From contig NZ_CAJPVH010000002.1 in the NCBI RefSeq assembly GCF_905397395.1, positions 124,001 through 188,000 of the forward strand: a stretch of DNA of 64,000 nucleotides, in the 5' to 3' direction. This document shows positions 42,594-52,294 of this stretch, piece after piece. The position numbers and the translations under genes were made by a program. Each line of letters begins with the position of its first letter. The first letter of the stretch is position 1. The stretch comes from Cupriavidus campinensis. Its GTDB lineage: Bacteria; Pseudomonadota; Gammaproteobacteria; Burkholderiales; Burkholderiaceae. The notes under the pieces are model-generated. The model was not told the origin of the DNA and did not search any database. It saw nothing but the letters and a program-made list of their open reading frames with translations.

Positions 42594-43126
42594 TGGCCGC
42601 TGCTCCCCTGATGTCGAATAAGAAAATCGCATCTGCTGCGTTGCATCATAACGAATATCGCCTGCCCGCAAAATCCGGCTGGCCGATAAAGACGCGATAT
42701 TGGCGGAACATGACTTGTACGCCGTCGCATAAAGGAGAATAAGCGACGCCACCGCCATCCGATGTTTCCGAAGTGAATCATTATTTTCATTCAAATGCGC
42801 GGAAACGCACAGAGACTTGTCGCCGATCCGCCGCAATCCCTTGTGCGCACAGGCTTTGGGCATTGCGATGAACTAAATACATGCGCCGCCGCATATTGGT
42901 GCGGGATTTTGTAAATATGCCGTGCTGATTCATCCTTTCGATATTCAGCCGGCGTTTCGCCTGATCAAAGTGGAGGCTTAATTACTTTCAAAAGCGTTAC
43001 ACCTTGATTATTCGGACAAAGATTCTGCATTTTCCGCCGCGCGGTCAGATCTGCTTTTTCGGGCATCTATGCTTCGCTGCAACAAAAGGCATTTCGCCCG
43101 TTGCAGCGACCCGGACAGGAGCAGAC
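42594..43126. promoter_or_regulatory. Long AT-rich divergent control region of the polysaccharide locus
   Basis: A 533-base region with clearly lower GC than the genes around it. It has no credible gene. It holds AT-rich patches near 42615-42660, 42770-42800 and 42900-43030 suited to promoters and curvature, and a perfect hairpin at its right end (separate entry). No ops/JUMPstart element was found. Regulator binding sites for the GlxA-type protein are expected here. Confidence 0.6.
43074..43109 (+). promoter_or_regulatory. 10-bp inverted repeat in the manC leader
   Basis: TCGCTGCAAC and GTTGCAGCGA are perfect complements 16 bases apart, ending 17 bases before the manC ATG and 4 bases before its ACAGGAG ribosome site. 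It could be a leader hairpin or a dimer operator. Confidence 0.7.
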
Positions 43127-44635
43127 ATGCGTACCACGGACACGATGGAATCCACGACGGACCTCGCGGTAGCAGCGCCCGCCGTGCGCTTGCGGCTGGC
43201 CGCAGTGGTGCTCGCCGGCGGCTCGGGCACGCGGCTCTGGCCCCTCTCGCGCAAGCACTTCCCCAAGCAACTGATCGACGTGATTGGCGGTGACACGCTG
43301 CTCCAGACCACCGCGCGCCGGCTGGCCGGGCTGGTGGAGGGGGGCGGTGCGATGGGTGAGGTGGCCCCGATCATCGTCTGTGGCGAGGCGCACCGCTTCA
43401 TGACCGCCCAGCAGCTGGCCGAAGCCGGCGTGGCAGCGCGCATCGTGGTGGAGCCGGCCGGGCGCAACACCGCCCCGGCCCTGACCCTGGCCGCGCTGCT
43501 TGCCTGCGCCGAGGGCGAGGACTGCATCCTCGTGGCCATGCCGGCCGACCATGTAATTGCCGACAACGGCGCCTTCCAGCAGGCCGTGCTGCGCGCGGCC
43601 GGGTTTGCCGAGCAGGGCGCGATGGTCACGCTTGGCGTGCCGCCGACGCGCGCCGATACCGGGTTTGGCTACATCCGGCTGGGCGCCTCGCTCGACGATG
43701 CCGCGCGCCGGATCGACGCCTTCGTGGAAAAGCCTGCCGCCGAACTGGCGGCCAAGTACGTGGCCTCGGGCGAGTACTGGTGGAACAGCGGCATCTTCGT
43801 GGTGCGCGCCAGCACCTGGCTGCGCACGCTGCAACAGCTGCAGCCGGCCATGCACGCGGCCTGCGCGGATGCCTTCGCCACCGGCCGCAGCGAGGGCGCG
43901 GTGTTCCATCCGCACGCGGCGGCGTTCGCGGCAGTGCCCTCGGACTCGATCGACTACGCGGTGATGGAGCAACTCGCGCGCGCCGATGGCGTGCCGGGCG
44001 TGGTGGTGCCGCTGGATGCCGGCTGGTCCGACCTCGGCTCCTGGGACGCCGTGTGGGACGCCATCGACAAGGATGGCGAAGGCAACGCCGCGCGGGGCCG
44101 CGTGCTGTTCGAGGGCGCCACCTCCTGCTACGCCCATTCCGAGGGCCGGCTGGTGGCCTGCGTGGGCACCACCAACGTGATCGTGGTGGAGACCGCCGAC
44201 GCCGTGCTCGTGGTGGATCGCTCCCATGTGCAGGGCGTGAAGGGGCTGGTCGAGCGGATCGCGCGCCAGCAGGGCACCGAGGCGGACTCCCACCGCAAGG
44301 TGCAGCGTCCCTGGGGCTGCTACGACTCGCTCGACACCGGCGAGCGCTTCCAGGTGAAGCACATCGTGGTCCGGCCGGGCGCCAAGCTCTCGCTGCAACG
44401 GCACCACCATCGCGCCGAACACTGGACCGTGGTGCGCGGCACCGCGCTCGTCACCCGTGGCGAAGAGCAGTTCCTGCTCAGCGAAAACGAATCCACCTAC
44501 ATCCCGATCGGCACCACGCACCGGCTCGAGAACCCCGGAAAGCTGCCGCTCGAGATCATCGAAGTGCAGTCCGGCGCCTATCTCGGCGAAGACGACATCG
44601 TGCGGATCGAGGACACCTACGGGCGCTGCGCCTAG
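43127..44635 (+). CDS. manC: Mannose-1-phosphate guanylyltransferase / mannose-6-phosphate isomerase
   Basis: A 502-residue bifunctional enzyme making GDP-mannose. The N-terminal transferase has [32 protein letters not shown] and FVEKPAAELA; the C-terminal cupin isomerase has VQRPWGCYDSLDTGERFQVK, RPGAKLSLQRHHHRAEHW with metal His, and YIPIGTTHRLENPGK. The start with ACAGGAGCAGAC is chosen; the frame is open for 41 more codons in AT-rich leader. First gene of the right-hand polysaccharide operon, so mannose, fucose or a derivative is part of the product. Confidence 0.95.
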   Translation: MRTTDTMESTTDLAVAAPAVRLRLAAVVLAGGSGTRLWPLSRKHFPKQLIDVIGGDTLLQTTARRLAGLVEGGGAMGEVAPIIVCGEAHRFMTAQQLAEAGVAARIVVEPAGRNTAPALTLAALLACAEGEDCILVAMPADHVIADNGAFQQAVLRAAGFAEQGAMVTLGVPPTRADTGFGYIRLGASLDDAARRIDAFVEKPAAELAAKYVASGEYWWNSGIFVVRASTWLRTLQQLQPAMHAACADAFATGRSEGAVFHPHAAAFAAVPSDSIDYAVMEQLARADGVPGVVVPLDAGWSDLGSWDAVWDAIDKDGEGNAARGRVLFEGATSCYAHSEGRLVACVGTTNVIVVETADAVLVVDRSHVQGVKGLVERIARQQGTEADSHRKVQRPWGCYDSLDTGERFQVKHIVVRPGAKLSLQRHHHRAEHWTVVRGTALVTRGEEQFLLSENESTYIPIGTTHRLENPGKLPLEIIEVQSGAYLGEDDIVRIEDTYGRCA

Positions 44636-44741
44636 ACCCCCTGACCACCTGAAAACAGTCGCCGCGCGGCCGCCCAGCCGGCCGACGCGCGCCTCCTGGA
44701 GACATCGATCGCAAGTTAACCCTGGCCACGGGAGAGTCGCC

Positions 44742-45533
44742 ATGTTCCAAGCTTTCAAATCGCTGTTCACCGAGTCCGGCATCGCCACCCGCCGCCTGAC
44801 GCCCCCCGTGCCCGGCGGCGCGGGCAGTGCCGGGAGGACGGGCGAGTTGCCCGGCGCCATGGCGACCTTTGTGCCGCCTGCGCTCGATGGCCCGGCGGAC
44901 ATGTCGATGCGGCTGCCGCCCGCGCTGGGGCTGGGCGTCAAGCGCGCCTTCGACGCGGCGGCCGCGCTCACCCTGTTGCTGCTGCTCTCGCCACTGATGC
45001 TCACCGTGGCGCTGCTGGTGATGAGGGATGGCGGCCCGTGCGTGTTCGGCCATACCCGCATCGGCGCCAACGGCCGCAAGTTCAAGTGCCTGAAGTTCCG
45101 TTCGATGGTGATGAACGCCGACGCGGTGCTGCAGGAGCTGCTGGCCACGGACCCCGTGGCGCGGGCCGAGTGGGAGCGCGATTTCAAGCTGCGAGACGAC
45201 GTGCGTATCACCCGGCTGGGCCGCTTTATCCGCCGCACCAGCATCGACGAACTGCCGCAGCTGTGGAACGTGGTGCGCGGGGACATGAGCCTGGTCGGCC
45301 CGCGCCCCGTGGTGGAGAAGGAGCTGGAGCGCTACGGCGACGCGGCGGCCTACTACCTGCGCGTGCTGCCCGGCATCACCGGCCCGTGGCAGGTCAGCGG
45401 CCGCAACGAGACCGACTACGGCACGCGCATTTCGCTCGACGTGGCCTACGTGCGTAACTGGTCGTTCGTGGGGGACATCGTGATCCTGTTCAAGACCGTA
45501 GGCGTCGTCCTGCATGGCCGTGGCGCGTATTGA
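44742..45533 (+). CDS. Initiating sugar-1-phosphate transferase (monotopic PGT, WcaJ/EpsE type)
   Basis: A 263-residue phosphoglycosyltransferase that loads the first sugar on undecaprenyl phosphate. One hydrophobic re-entrant segment (about 68-90) precedes the catalytic domain: VFGHTRIGANGRKFKCLKFRSM, the RITRLGRFIRRTSIDELPQL stretch with the Asp-Glu pair, and DMSLVGPRPVVEKE. It is a short form without the N-terminal four-helix part of WbaP/WcaJ. The first sugar is unknown. After the stop a palindrome CGCCCGCGCGGGCG lies in the gap to the kinase gene. Confidence 0.93.
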   Translation: MFQAFKSLFTESGIATRRLTPPVPGGAGSAGRTGELPGAMATFVPPALDGPADMSMRLPPALGLGVKRAFDAAAALTLLLLLSPLMLTVALLVMRDGGPCVFGHTRIGANGRKFKCLKFRSMVMNADAVLQELLATDPVARAEWERDFKLRDDVRITRLGRFIRRTSIDELPQLWNVVRGDMSLVGPRPVVEKELERYGDAAAYYLRVLPGITGPWQVSGRNETDYGTRISLDVAYVRNWSFVGDIVILFKTVGVVLHGRGAY

Positions 45534-45587
45534 CACACACAACAACGACCCTCGCCCGCGCGGGCGGGGGCGATACGGGAGAACGGC

Positions 45588-47843
45588 ATGAATTCGCCTC
45601 AGATCATCCACGCAGGCCATGACATGCCGGGGCGGCCCTTCGCCCGCTCGATGAACATCCGCACGACGATCCTGGCTTCGCGCTGGCTGATCGCCGGCAC
45701 CACCGCGCTGTGCCTGCTCGGGGGCGTGGCCTACGCGCTGTTTACCCGGCCGGTTTACCGCTCGGACCTGTTGATCCAGGTGGAGCCGAGTGCCTCCGAG
45801 TCGCGCTCCCCCTCCGGCGACGTGCGGCCGATGCAGGAGCTGAAGCCGGACACCACCTCGGAAATCCAGGTGCTGAACTCGCGCATGGTGGTGTCGCGCG
45901 CGGTGGAGACGCTCAAGCTGTATATCGATGCCGCGCCGCGCTACGTGCCGGTGATCGGCTGGTGGCTGGCCGCGCGCACGGACGGGCTGTCCCAGCCGCT
46001 GCCGGGCGGCTACGTGCATGGCGCGGAGCGCATCGACGTGGCGCGCTTCGACGTGCCGGCCGGCTGGCAGGGAAAGACCTTCGTGATGACGCTGGGGAGG
46101 AACGGGTCCTACGTGCTCACGCTGTCCCGGATGTGGGGCGAGCCGCTGCTGACGCTGCGCGGCAAGGTCGGCGTGCCGCTGCACGCGGACACCGCGCGCG
46201 GGCCGGTGGACCTGCTGGTGAAGACCGCCGACGGGGAGCCCGGCGCCACCTTCACGATCAAGCGCTATTCGGAAATCGCCACCACGGAGTGGCTGCAACG
46301 GTCGCTGTCGATCTCGGAGCGCGGCAAGCAGTCGAGCATCATCGGCGTGGCGCTCGATAGCGTGGACCCGGTGCGCGCCAGCCAGATCCTGAACGTGGTG
46401 GGCACCGAGTATGTCGAGCAGAACGTGCGGCGGCGCTCCGAGGAGGCGGACAAGTCGATCCGCTTCCTGGACGAGCAGCTGCCGCAGCTCAAGCAGCAGG
46501 TGGAGGAATCGGAGAGCGCCTACAACGCCTATCGGGCCAAGGAAGGCGCCGTCGATACCAGCGAGGAGGCGCGCACGCTGCTGGAGCAGGCCGTGACCAT
46601 GGAGACCCGCCAGCTCGACCTGAAGGAGAAGCGCCGGGAGCTGATCACGCGCTACACGGACGAGCACCGCTACGTGCGAGCGCTGGACGCCCAGCTACAG
46701 GAGGGCGCCGCCGCGCTGGCGCTCAACCAGGCGCGCACGCGCAACCTGCCGCTGATCGAGCAGACGCTGTTGCAGCGCCAGCGCAAGATGAAGGTGGACA
46801 CCGAGCTGTACACCAACCGCCTGAACGCGCGCCAGCAACTGGCGCTGGTGCGCGCCGGCAAGGTGGCGAACGTACGGCTGATCGACCCCGCCACGCCGCC
46901 CGAGACACCGTTCATGCCGCGCCGGGGCGTGGCCGTGGGCGGCTCGCTGCTGGCCGGCCTGTTCGCCGGGCTGGTGCTGGCCACGTTCCGGCGCCGCATG
47001 GCCGGCGCCGTGCAGGACCGCGAGGAAATCGAGATTGCCACGGGCCTGCCCGTGTACGCCACGGTGCCGCGCAGCCGGCTGACCAGCGAGGCCAAGCCCG
47101 GCCGGCCAAACTGGCCGCTCCGGCTGGCCAGTCCGGCGGAGCGCGCCGTGCTGCCCGATGCCGCCATCGAAAGCCTGCGCACCATCCGCACCACGCTGCA
47201 CTTCGCCCTGAGCGAGGCGCCCAACCGCGTGGTGCTGATCACCGGGCCCACCGCCGGCATCGGCAAGTCGTTCGTCGCCGCGAACCTGGCGACGCTGGCG
47301 GGGGCATCCAAGCGCCGCGTGCTGCTGATCGACGCGGACCTGCGCAACGGCGCGCTGCACCGGCGCTTTCACGTCGACCGGGGGCCCGGCTTGTCCGAGG
47401 TGGTTGCCGGCACGCACCGGCTGGAGGATGTGGTCCGCCGCGATGTCTCGTACGGGCTGGACCTGCTGTCCACCGGCCTGCACATGGCGGGGCCGAGCGA
47501 ACTGCTGCTCCAGCCGGAGCTGGCCGCGCTGATCCAGCGCGTGTCGGCCCAGTACGACATGGTGGTGCTGGACGGCCCGCCGCTGCTGCCCGTGGCGGAT
47601 GCGCTGGTGCTGGGCCGCATGGCCGGCACCGTGCTGATGGTGGCGCGCCACCGCGTGACCACGGTCGACCAGATCGACGAGAGCACGCGCCGGCTGGCCC
47701 AGGCCAACGTCGCCGTGCAGGGCGTGATCTTCAACGACTTCACCGGCACCCTGCATCGCTACAGCTATGCCTACGGCGTCAATGCAGAGCCCCAGGCGCT
47801 CCGCCCGGCCACGCCGGGCTCCTCCCCAAGCGAGCCGTCATGA
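45588..47843 (+). CDS. wzc: Wzc-type polysaccharide co-polymerase and BY-kinase
   Basis: A 751-residue inner-membrane protein. TM1 is at about 31-50, a Wzz domain and long periplasmic coiled coil (RSEEADKSIRFLDEQLPQLK) follow, then TM2 at about 445-465 after PATPPETPFMPRRG. The cytoplasmic tyrosine kinase has Walker A GPTAGIGKSF, A' LLIDADLRN, and Walker B VVLDGPPLLP. The tail has a small Tyr cluster, HRYSYAYG, for autophosphorylation. It controls chain length and export. No Wzb phosphatase or Wza pore is found near it. The stop overlaps the next ATG. Confidence 0.94.
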   Translation: MNSPQIIHAGHDMPGRPFARSMNIRTTILASRWLIAGTTALCLLGGVAYALFTRPVYRSDLLIQVEPSASESRSPSGDVRPMQELKPDTTSEIQVLNSRMVVSRAVETLKLYIDAAPRYVPVIGWWLAARTDGLSQPLPGGYVHGAERIDVARFDVPAGWQGKTFVMTLGRNGSYVLTLSRMWGEPLLTLRGKVGVPLHADTARGPVDLLVKTADGEPGATFTIKRYSEIATTEWLQRSLSISERGKQSSIIGVALDSVDPVRASQILNVVGTEYVEQNVRRRSEEADKSIRFLDEQLPQLKQQVEESESAYNAYRAKEGAVDTSEEARTLLEQAVTMETRQLDLKEKRRELITRYTDEHRYVRALDAQLQEGAAALALNQARTRNLPLIEQTLLQRQRKMKVDTELYTNRLNARQQLALVRAGKVANVRLIDPATPPETPFMPRRGVAVGGSLLAGLFAGLVLATFRRRMAGAVQDREEIEIATGLPVYATVPRSRLTSEAKPGRPNWPLRLASPAERAVLPDAAIESLRTIRTTLHFALSEAPNRVVLITGPTAGIGKSFVAANLATLAGASKRRVLLIDADLRNGALHRRFHVDRGPGLSEVVAGTHRLEDVVRRDVSYGLDLLSTGLHMAGPSELLLQPELAALIQRVSAQYDMVVLDGPPLLPVADALVLGRMAGTVLMVARHRVTTVDQIDESTRRLAQANVAVQGVIFNDFTGTLHRYSYAYGVNAEPQALRPATPGSSPSEPS

Positions 47844-48850
47844 CTTTCTCTCACAACAAGCGCATCACACTGGTCACTGTCACCTACGGAGACCGGCTCC
47901 ACTACTGCGCGGAACTGCTGCGGCGCGCGTTCGACGACGAAGGCGTGCGGCACGCCGTGGTGGTCAGCAACAACTCGGCATCGGACCTGAGCTTGCTCGA
48001 AGCCCGCTGGGGGCGCCGCATCACCGTGGTGCACCTGCCGACCAACACTGGCTCGGCCAACGGCTACGCGGTCGGCATCGAGACCGCGCTGCGTGGCGAT
48101 ACCGACTACCTCTGGCTGATGGATGACGACAACGCCCCGTGCCCGGGCGCGCTGGGCGTGCTCTGCCATCAGCTCGATGTGCTGACCCGCGAGACCGGCC
48201 GGGCGCGCGCGGCGGTGCTCGGCTTCCGGCCCGACCATCAGGGCGACATCGCCATGGGCGTGCCGGGTGCGCTGGCCTCGCCGCCGCGTTCGAGCTACTT
48301 CGGCTTCCACGTCGCCCGCATCCCCTACAAGATCTGGCGCCGCACGCCGTGGGGCCGGCCGCGCCCGCACGCGCTGCCCGCCGTGGTGTCGATGCCGTTC
48401 GCGCCGTACGGCGGCTTTCTGGCCCACCGGGACGTCTATGCCGACCTCGGCCTGCCGGACCCGAATCTGGTGCTCTACGCGGACGACACCGAATACACCT
48501 GGCGCCTGACCGCCCGGGGCGGCCGCATCGCGCTGGTGACCGGCGCGCAGCTCGAGGATCTGGAGGGCTCCTGGAACGTCAAGCGCAACTGGAAGAACCA
48601 TTTCGAATGCCTGCTGCTGAGCGGCTCGGACTTCCGCGCCTACTACAGCAGCCGCAACCAGGCGTGGTTCGACAAGCACTACTGGTCCACGTCCGGGTTC
48701 ACCTATCGGCTGAACCGGCTGGTGTTCCTGATCCTGCTGCGCTTCTACGGCAAGCGCCGCAGCGCGGCGGCGCGCCTGAGCCTGCTGGAGCGTGCCATTG
48801 CCGATGGCGAGGCGAACCGCCTTGGCTTTCATGCCGATTACTCCCTGTAG
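47840..48850 (+). CDS. GT2 glycosyltransferase (GlfT/rhamnosyltransferase-like)
   Basis: A 336-residue GT-A enzyme. VTVTYGDRLHYCAELL starts the fold; NTGSANGYAVGI binds the nucleotide sugar; the metal site is LMDDDNAPCPGA and the catalytic base region is LYADDTEYTWRL. The fold with WxxDD-like YADDTEY is seen in GlfT2 and rhamnosyltransferases, which fits the dTDP-rhamnose genes of the locus, but donor is inferred. It overlaps the kinase gene by ATGA. Confidence 0.9.
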   Translation: MTFSHNKRITLVTVTYGDRLHYCAELLRRAFDDEGVRHAVVVSNNSASDLSLLEARWGRRITVVHLPTNTGSANGYAVGIETALRGDTDYLWLMDDDNAPCPGALGVLCHQLDVLTRETGRARAAVLGFRPDHQGDIAMGVPGALASPPRSSYFGFHVARIPYKIWRRTPWGRPRPHALPAVVSMPFAPYGGFLAHRDVYADLGLPDPNLVLYADDTEYTWRLTARGGRIALVTGAQLEDLEGSWNVKRNWKNHFECLLLSGSDFRAYYSSRNQAWFDKHYWSTSGFTYRLNRLVFLILLRFYGKRRSAAARLSLLERAIADGEANRLGFHADYSL

Positions 48851-48884
48851 CAGCGCCCCCCGTTCCCCCACCACCGAGACCCCC

Positions 48885-51029
48885 ATGCCGTCGCACCCGG
48901 AACCCGCGAGCCTGACCATCGTCATCTGCAACTACAACTACGCGCGGTTTCTGGGCGGGGCGATTGACTCGGCGCTGGCCCAGACCGCGCCGGCGGTGAA
49001 GGTCATGGTGATCGACGATGGCTCGACGGACGGCTCGCGCGAGATCCTGGACGGCTACGGCGACCGCATCGAGGCGATCTGCCAGGCCAACGGCGGGCAG
49101 GTCTCGGCCTACAACCACGCGCTGCGCCGCGTGACCACGCCCTACGTGATCTTCCTCGACGCCGACGACCTGCTGGAGCCGGACGCCGCCGCGGCGGTGC
49201 TGGCCGCCTTTGCCGCCGGCGACTACGGCAAGGTGCAGTTCCGGCTGGAAGTGATGACCGGCGACGGCACGCTGACCGGCGTGCAGGTGCCGCAATCGAA
49301 CGCCGTGGCCGACTGCGGCGCGCTGCTGCGGCAGGGCTGGCTCTATCCGTCGCCGCCGGGCTCTGGCAATGCCTATCGCGTGGACGCGCTGCGCCGCATC
49401 TTCCCCGTGCCGGTGACCGCCGACAACATCCACGGCGCCGATTTCTATGCGATCTACGGCATCGCGCTGGTCGGCGACGTGTTTGCCATCGACCGGCCGC
49501 TTGGCCGCTACCGGGTGCATCGGCAGGACAACGGCGGGCTGTCGCTGGCCAACGCGGAAGACGCGCTGGCGGGCGCGCGGCAGTCCACCCGGCGCTGGGT
49601 GCTGCTGCGCGAGATTGCGCGCCAGCGGCTCGGCATCACGCTGCCGGCGGCGCCGCTCGACTTCGCGCTGGAGAAGGCGCTGTTCGCCACCGCGCTGTAT
49701 GGCGCGCCGCTTGGCCAGCGCTGGCGCTGGTTCCTGCGCGAGTCCGGCCGCTACTTCCACACCGTCACCGCGAACCCGTACTGGAGCCTGCGCAAGAAGG
49801 TGGCGGTGTCCGGCCTGACGGCGCTCGCGCTGGTGCCGGTGAGGGCGGTTGGCGACCGCGCGATCCGCTATATCGCCAACCCGCTCGCGCGCAGCGGGGC
49901 GCCGGTGCGGCCGGTGGCGCCAGCGGGCGGTGACCCGACCATCGTGTCGATCAATGGCCGCTATCTGGGCCGGCGCCCGACCGGCGTGGACCGCTTTGCG
50001 AACGAGGTGATCCGCAGCATCGACGAACTGGTCGCCACGCAGGCGCCCGCCGTGGCGGGGCTGTCGTTCGAGCTGCTGATCCCGCCGTCGGTGCAGGTCG
50101 AGCCGGAACGCTTTCCGAATCTGCGCATCCGCACCGTGCCGGGCGGGAACGGCCAGTACTGGGAGCAGGTCTGCCTGCCGCTGGCGGCGCGCGGCACCCT
50201 GCTGCTGAACCTGTGCAACGCCGGGCCGCTGCTCTACCGGAATCAGGTGACGGTGATGCACGACGCCGCCCCGATGCGCGTGCCGCAGGCATACACGCGC
50301 GCCTTCCGGGCCTGGTATCGGATGATGGCGCCGTGGATTGGCCGCATCGCCCGGCGCGTGCTGACGGTGTCCGAGTTCTCGCGCGGCGAGCTGATCCAGG
50401 CGTATCACATCCCGGGCCGCAAGATCGGCGTGCTGCCGATGAGCGGCGACCATATGCTGCGGCTGCCGGAGGAGGTGGACGTCCGCGAGAAGTTCCACTT
50501 GTCTGGACGGCCATACATCCTCGCCGTCAGCAGTGCCAGCCATCACAAGAACTTCCGGCTCGTGGTGGAGGCCATCGAGCTGCTCAAGGCCACGGACTAC
50601 GACGTGGTCATCGTCGGCGGCGGCATGCCGATGCTCAAGGCGGTGCAGCAGGCGTCGCCCGATTTCGTGAAGCGGGTGGGCTATGTCGAGGATGGCGACC
50701 TCAAGGCGCTGTTCCGCCAGGCCGCCTGCTTCGTGTTTCCGTCGCTGTACGAGGGCTTCGGGCTGCCGCCGGTGGAGGCGATGACGCTGGGCTGCCCGGT
50801 CATCGCGTCCAACCTGCCCTCGGTGCGCGAGGCCTGCGGCGACGCGGCAATCTACTTCCGCCCCACCAGCGCGGCGGAGTGCGGCGAAGCCATGATGCAT
50901 GTGATGCACGACAGCGCCCTGCGTGACCGCCTGCGCACCCAGGGCTTCGCCAACGTCCAGCGGCGTTCCTGGCGCCTGACCGCCGACCGGCTTCTTACCG
51001 AGATCTCCCCATGGCTGCCCCAGCGCTGA
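48885..51029 (+). CDS. Two-domain glycosyltransferase, GT2 fused to GT4
   Basis: A 714-residue fusion. Residues about 8-230 are a GT2 domain (LTIVICNYNYARFLGGAID, VIDDGSTDGSREIL, VIFLDADDLLEPDAA). A linker with a basic amphipathic part follows. Residues about 350-710 are a GT4 domain of the WcaI/mannosyl type (NGRYLGRRPTGVDRFANEVI, MHDAAPMRVP, VSSASHHKNFRLVVEAI, and the EX7E motif in SLYEGFGLPPVEAM). One protein would add two sugars in turn. ATG at 48885 lies 35 bases after the previous stop; earlier in-frame ATGs overlap that gene. Confidence 0.9.
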   Translation: MPSHPEPASLTIVICNYNYARFLGGAIDSALAQTAPAVKVMVIDDGSTDGSREILDGYGDRIEAICQANGGQVSAYNHALRRVTTPYVIFLDADDLLEPDAAAAVLAAFAAGDYGKVQFRLEVMTGDGTLTGVQVPQSNAVADCGALLRQGWLYPSPPGSGNAYRVDALRRIFPVPVTADNIHGADFYAIYGIALVGDVFAIDRPLGRYRVHRQDNGGLSLANAEDALAGARQSTRRWVLLREIARQRLGITLPAAPLDFALEKALFATALYGAPLGQRWRWFLRESGRYFHTVTANPYWSLRKKVAVSGLTALALVPVRAVGDRAIRYIANPLARSGAPVRPVAPAGGDPTIVSINGRYLGRRPTGVDRFANEVIRSIDELVATQAPAVAGLSFELLIPPSVQVEPERFPNLRIRTVPGGNGQYWEQVCLPLAARGTLLLNLCNAGPLLYRNQVTVMHDAAPMRVPQAYTRAFRAWYRMMAPWIGRIARRVLTVSEFSRGELIQAYHIPGRKIGVLPMSGDHMLRLPEEVDVREKFHLSGRPYILAVSSASHHKNFRLVVEAIELLKATDYDVVIVGGGMPMLKAVQQASPDFVKRVGYVEDGDLKALFRQAACFVFPSLYEGFGLPPVEAMTLGCPVIASNLPSVREACGDAAIYFRPTSAAECGEAMMHVMHDSALRDRLRTQGFANVQRRSWRLTADRLLTEISPWLPQR

Positions 51030-52294
51030 CCCCCTCCCCGACGCTCACCCCGACGCTCACCCCGAGTCCCCTGCCCGGCGAGTTCGGCCGGGTGGCCGTG
51101 GTGCACGACTGGCTGACCACCTACGCCGGCTCCGAGCGCGTACTGGAGCAGATCCTCAAGATCTGGCCCGATGCCGACCTGTTCAGCGTGGTCGATTTCT
51201 TCCCGGACGCCCAGCGCCACGTGCTGCAAGGCAAGCACGCCAGGACATCGTTCATCCAGCGCCTGCCGCGCGCCCGCCAGTCGTTCCGCAACTACCTGCC
51301 GCTGATGCCGCTGGCGGTGGAACAGTTCGACCTCTCCGACTACGACCTCGTGATCTCGTCCAGCCATGCCGTGGCGAAGGGGGTCATCACCGGGCCGGAG
51401 CAGCTGCACGTCAGCTATATCCATTCGCCGATCCGCTACGCCTGGGACCTCCAGCACCAGTATCTCGACGAATCGCGCCTGACGCGCGGGCTCAAGAGCT
51501 GGGTGGCGCGGGCCATCCTCCATTACATGCGGATCTGGGACCAGCGCACCGCCCATGGCGTGGACCTGCTGGTGGCCAACTCGGCCTACGTGGCGCGGCG
51601 CATCCGCAAGGTCTACGGCTGCCCGGCCACGGTGGTATTCCCGCCGGTGGATGTGGAGCGCTTCGGCCCGGGCCAGTGCCGCGAGGACTTCTACCTGACC
51701 GCCTCCCGGCTGGTGCCGTACAAGAAGGTTGCGCTGATCGTGGAAGCCTTCGCGGCCATGCCGGACAAGCGGCTGGTGGTGATTGGCGATGGGCCGGACT
51801 TCGCGCGCATCCAGGCCATGTTGCCGCCCAACGTGCGGATGCTGGGCTACCAGTCGACCGAGATACTCATCGACCATATGCAGCGCGCCCGGGCCTTTGT
51901 GTTCGCCGCCGAGGAGGATTTCGGCATCGTGGCCGTGGAGGCGCAGGCGTGCGGCACGCCGGTAATCGCGCTGGGGCGGGGCGGCGCCAGCGAGACGGTG
52001 ATCGACGCCGGCAATGCCGGCACCCGTACCGGCGTGTTCTTCCGGCGCCAGACCGTGGAGGACATCGTGCGTGCGGTTTGCCGCTTCGAGGACAGCGGCT
52101 GGTTCGACCCGGCAGTCTGCCGCGAGAACGCGCTGCGCTTCACGCCGGAGCGCTTCCGGCGCGAGTTCCTGGCCGTAGTGCGGCAGGCCATGGCCGGGCA
52201 GGCCGGCAGGCTGCGCCCCGCGCCGCCCGAGCCGGACCCCCCGGCGCCGGCGGAATCGCTTCACACCGACGACCTCGCGGTCGTCCCCCGATAG
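51011..52294 (+). CDS. GT4 glycosyltransferase (WbaZ-like)
   Basis: A 427-residue GT-B enzyme of the WbaZ mannosyl/rhamnosyltransferase type: VAVVHDWLTTYAGSERVLEQI, HVSYIHSPIRYAWDLQHQYL, DFYLTASRLVPYKKV and the donor site EEDFGIVAVEAQACGTPVIAL. The first 20 residues are a Pro/Thr repeat from a 12-bp duplication, and the start overlaps the preceding gene by 19 bases. With manC in the locus GDP-mannose is a likely donor; this is inference. The C-terminal 30 residues are Pro-rich. Confidence 0.91.
   Translation: MAAPALTPSPTLTPTLTPSPLPGEFGRVAVVHDWLTTYAGSERVLEQILKIWPDADLFSVVDFFPDAQRHVLQGKHARTSFIQRLPRARQSFRNYLPLMPLAVEQFDLSDYDLVISSSHAVAKGVITGPEQLHVSYIHSPIRYAWDLQHQYLDESRLTRGLKSWVARAILHYMRIWDQRTAHGVDLLVANSAYVARRIRKVYGCPATVVFPPVDVERFGPGQCREDFYLTASRLVPYKKVALIVEAFAAMPDKRLVVIGDGPDFARIQAMLPPNVRMLGYQSTEILIDHMQRARAFVFAAEEDFGIVAVEAQACGTPVIALGRGGASETVIDAGNAGTRTGVFFRRQTVEDIVRAVCRFEDSGWFDPAVCRENALRFTPERFRREFLAVVRQAMAGQAGRLRPAPPEPDPPAPAESLHTDDLAVVPR

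Noticed and set aside
42594-42863. N-terminal extension of the GlxA-type regulator by 90 codons
   Set aside because: The extension has no family sequence, is AT-rich leader DNA, and the internal ATG at 42593 has a purine-rich site upstream.
43004-43126. N-terminal extension of ManC by 41 codons
   Set aside because: It would translate through the leader hairpin and lacks ManC sequence; ACAGGAG marks the later ATG.
42594-43126. JUMPstart/ops element before the polysaccharide operon
   Set aside because: No GGCGGTAG core was found in the leader on the plus strand.
43067-45286. 739-codon minus-strand open frame opposite manC
   Set aside because: Antisense shadow with no domains; manC motifs are complete on the plus strand.
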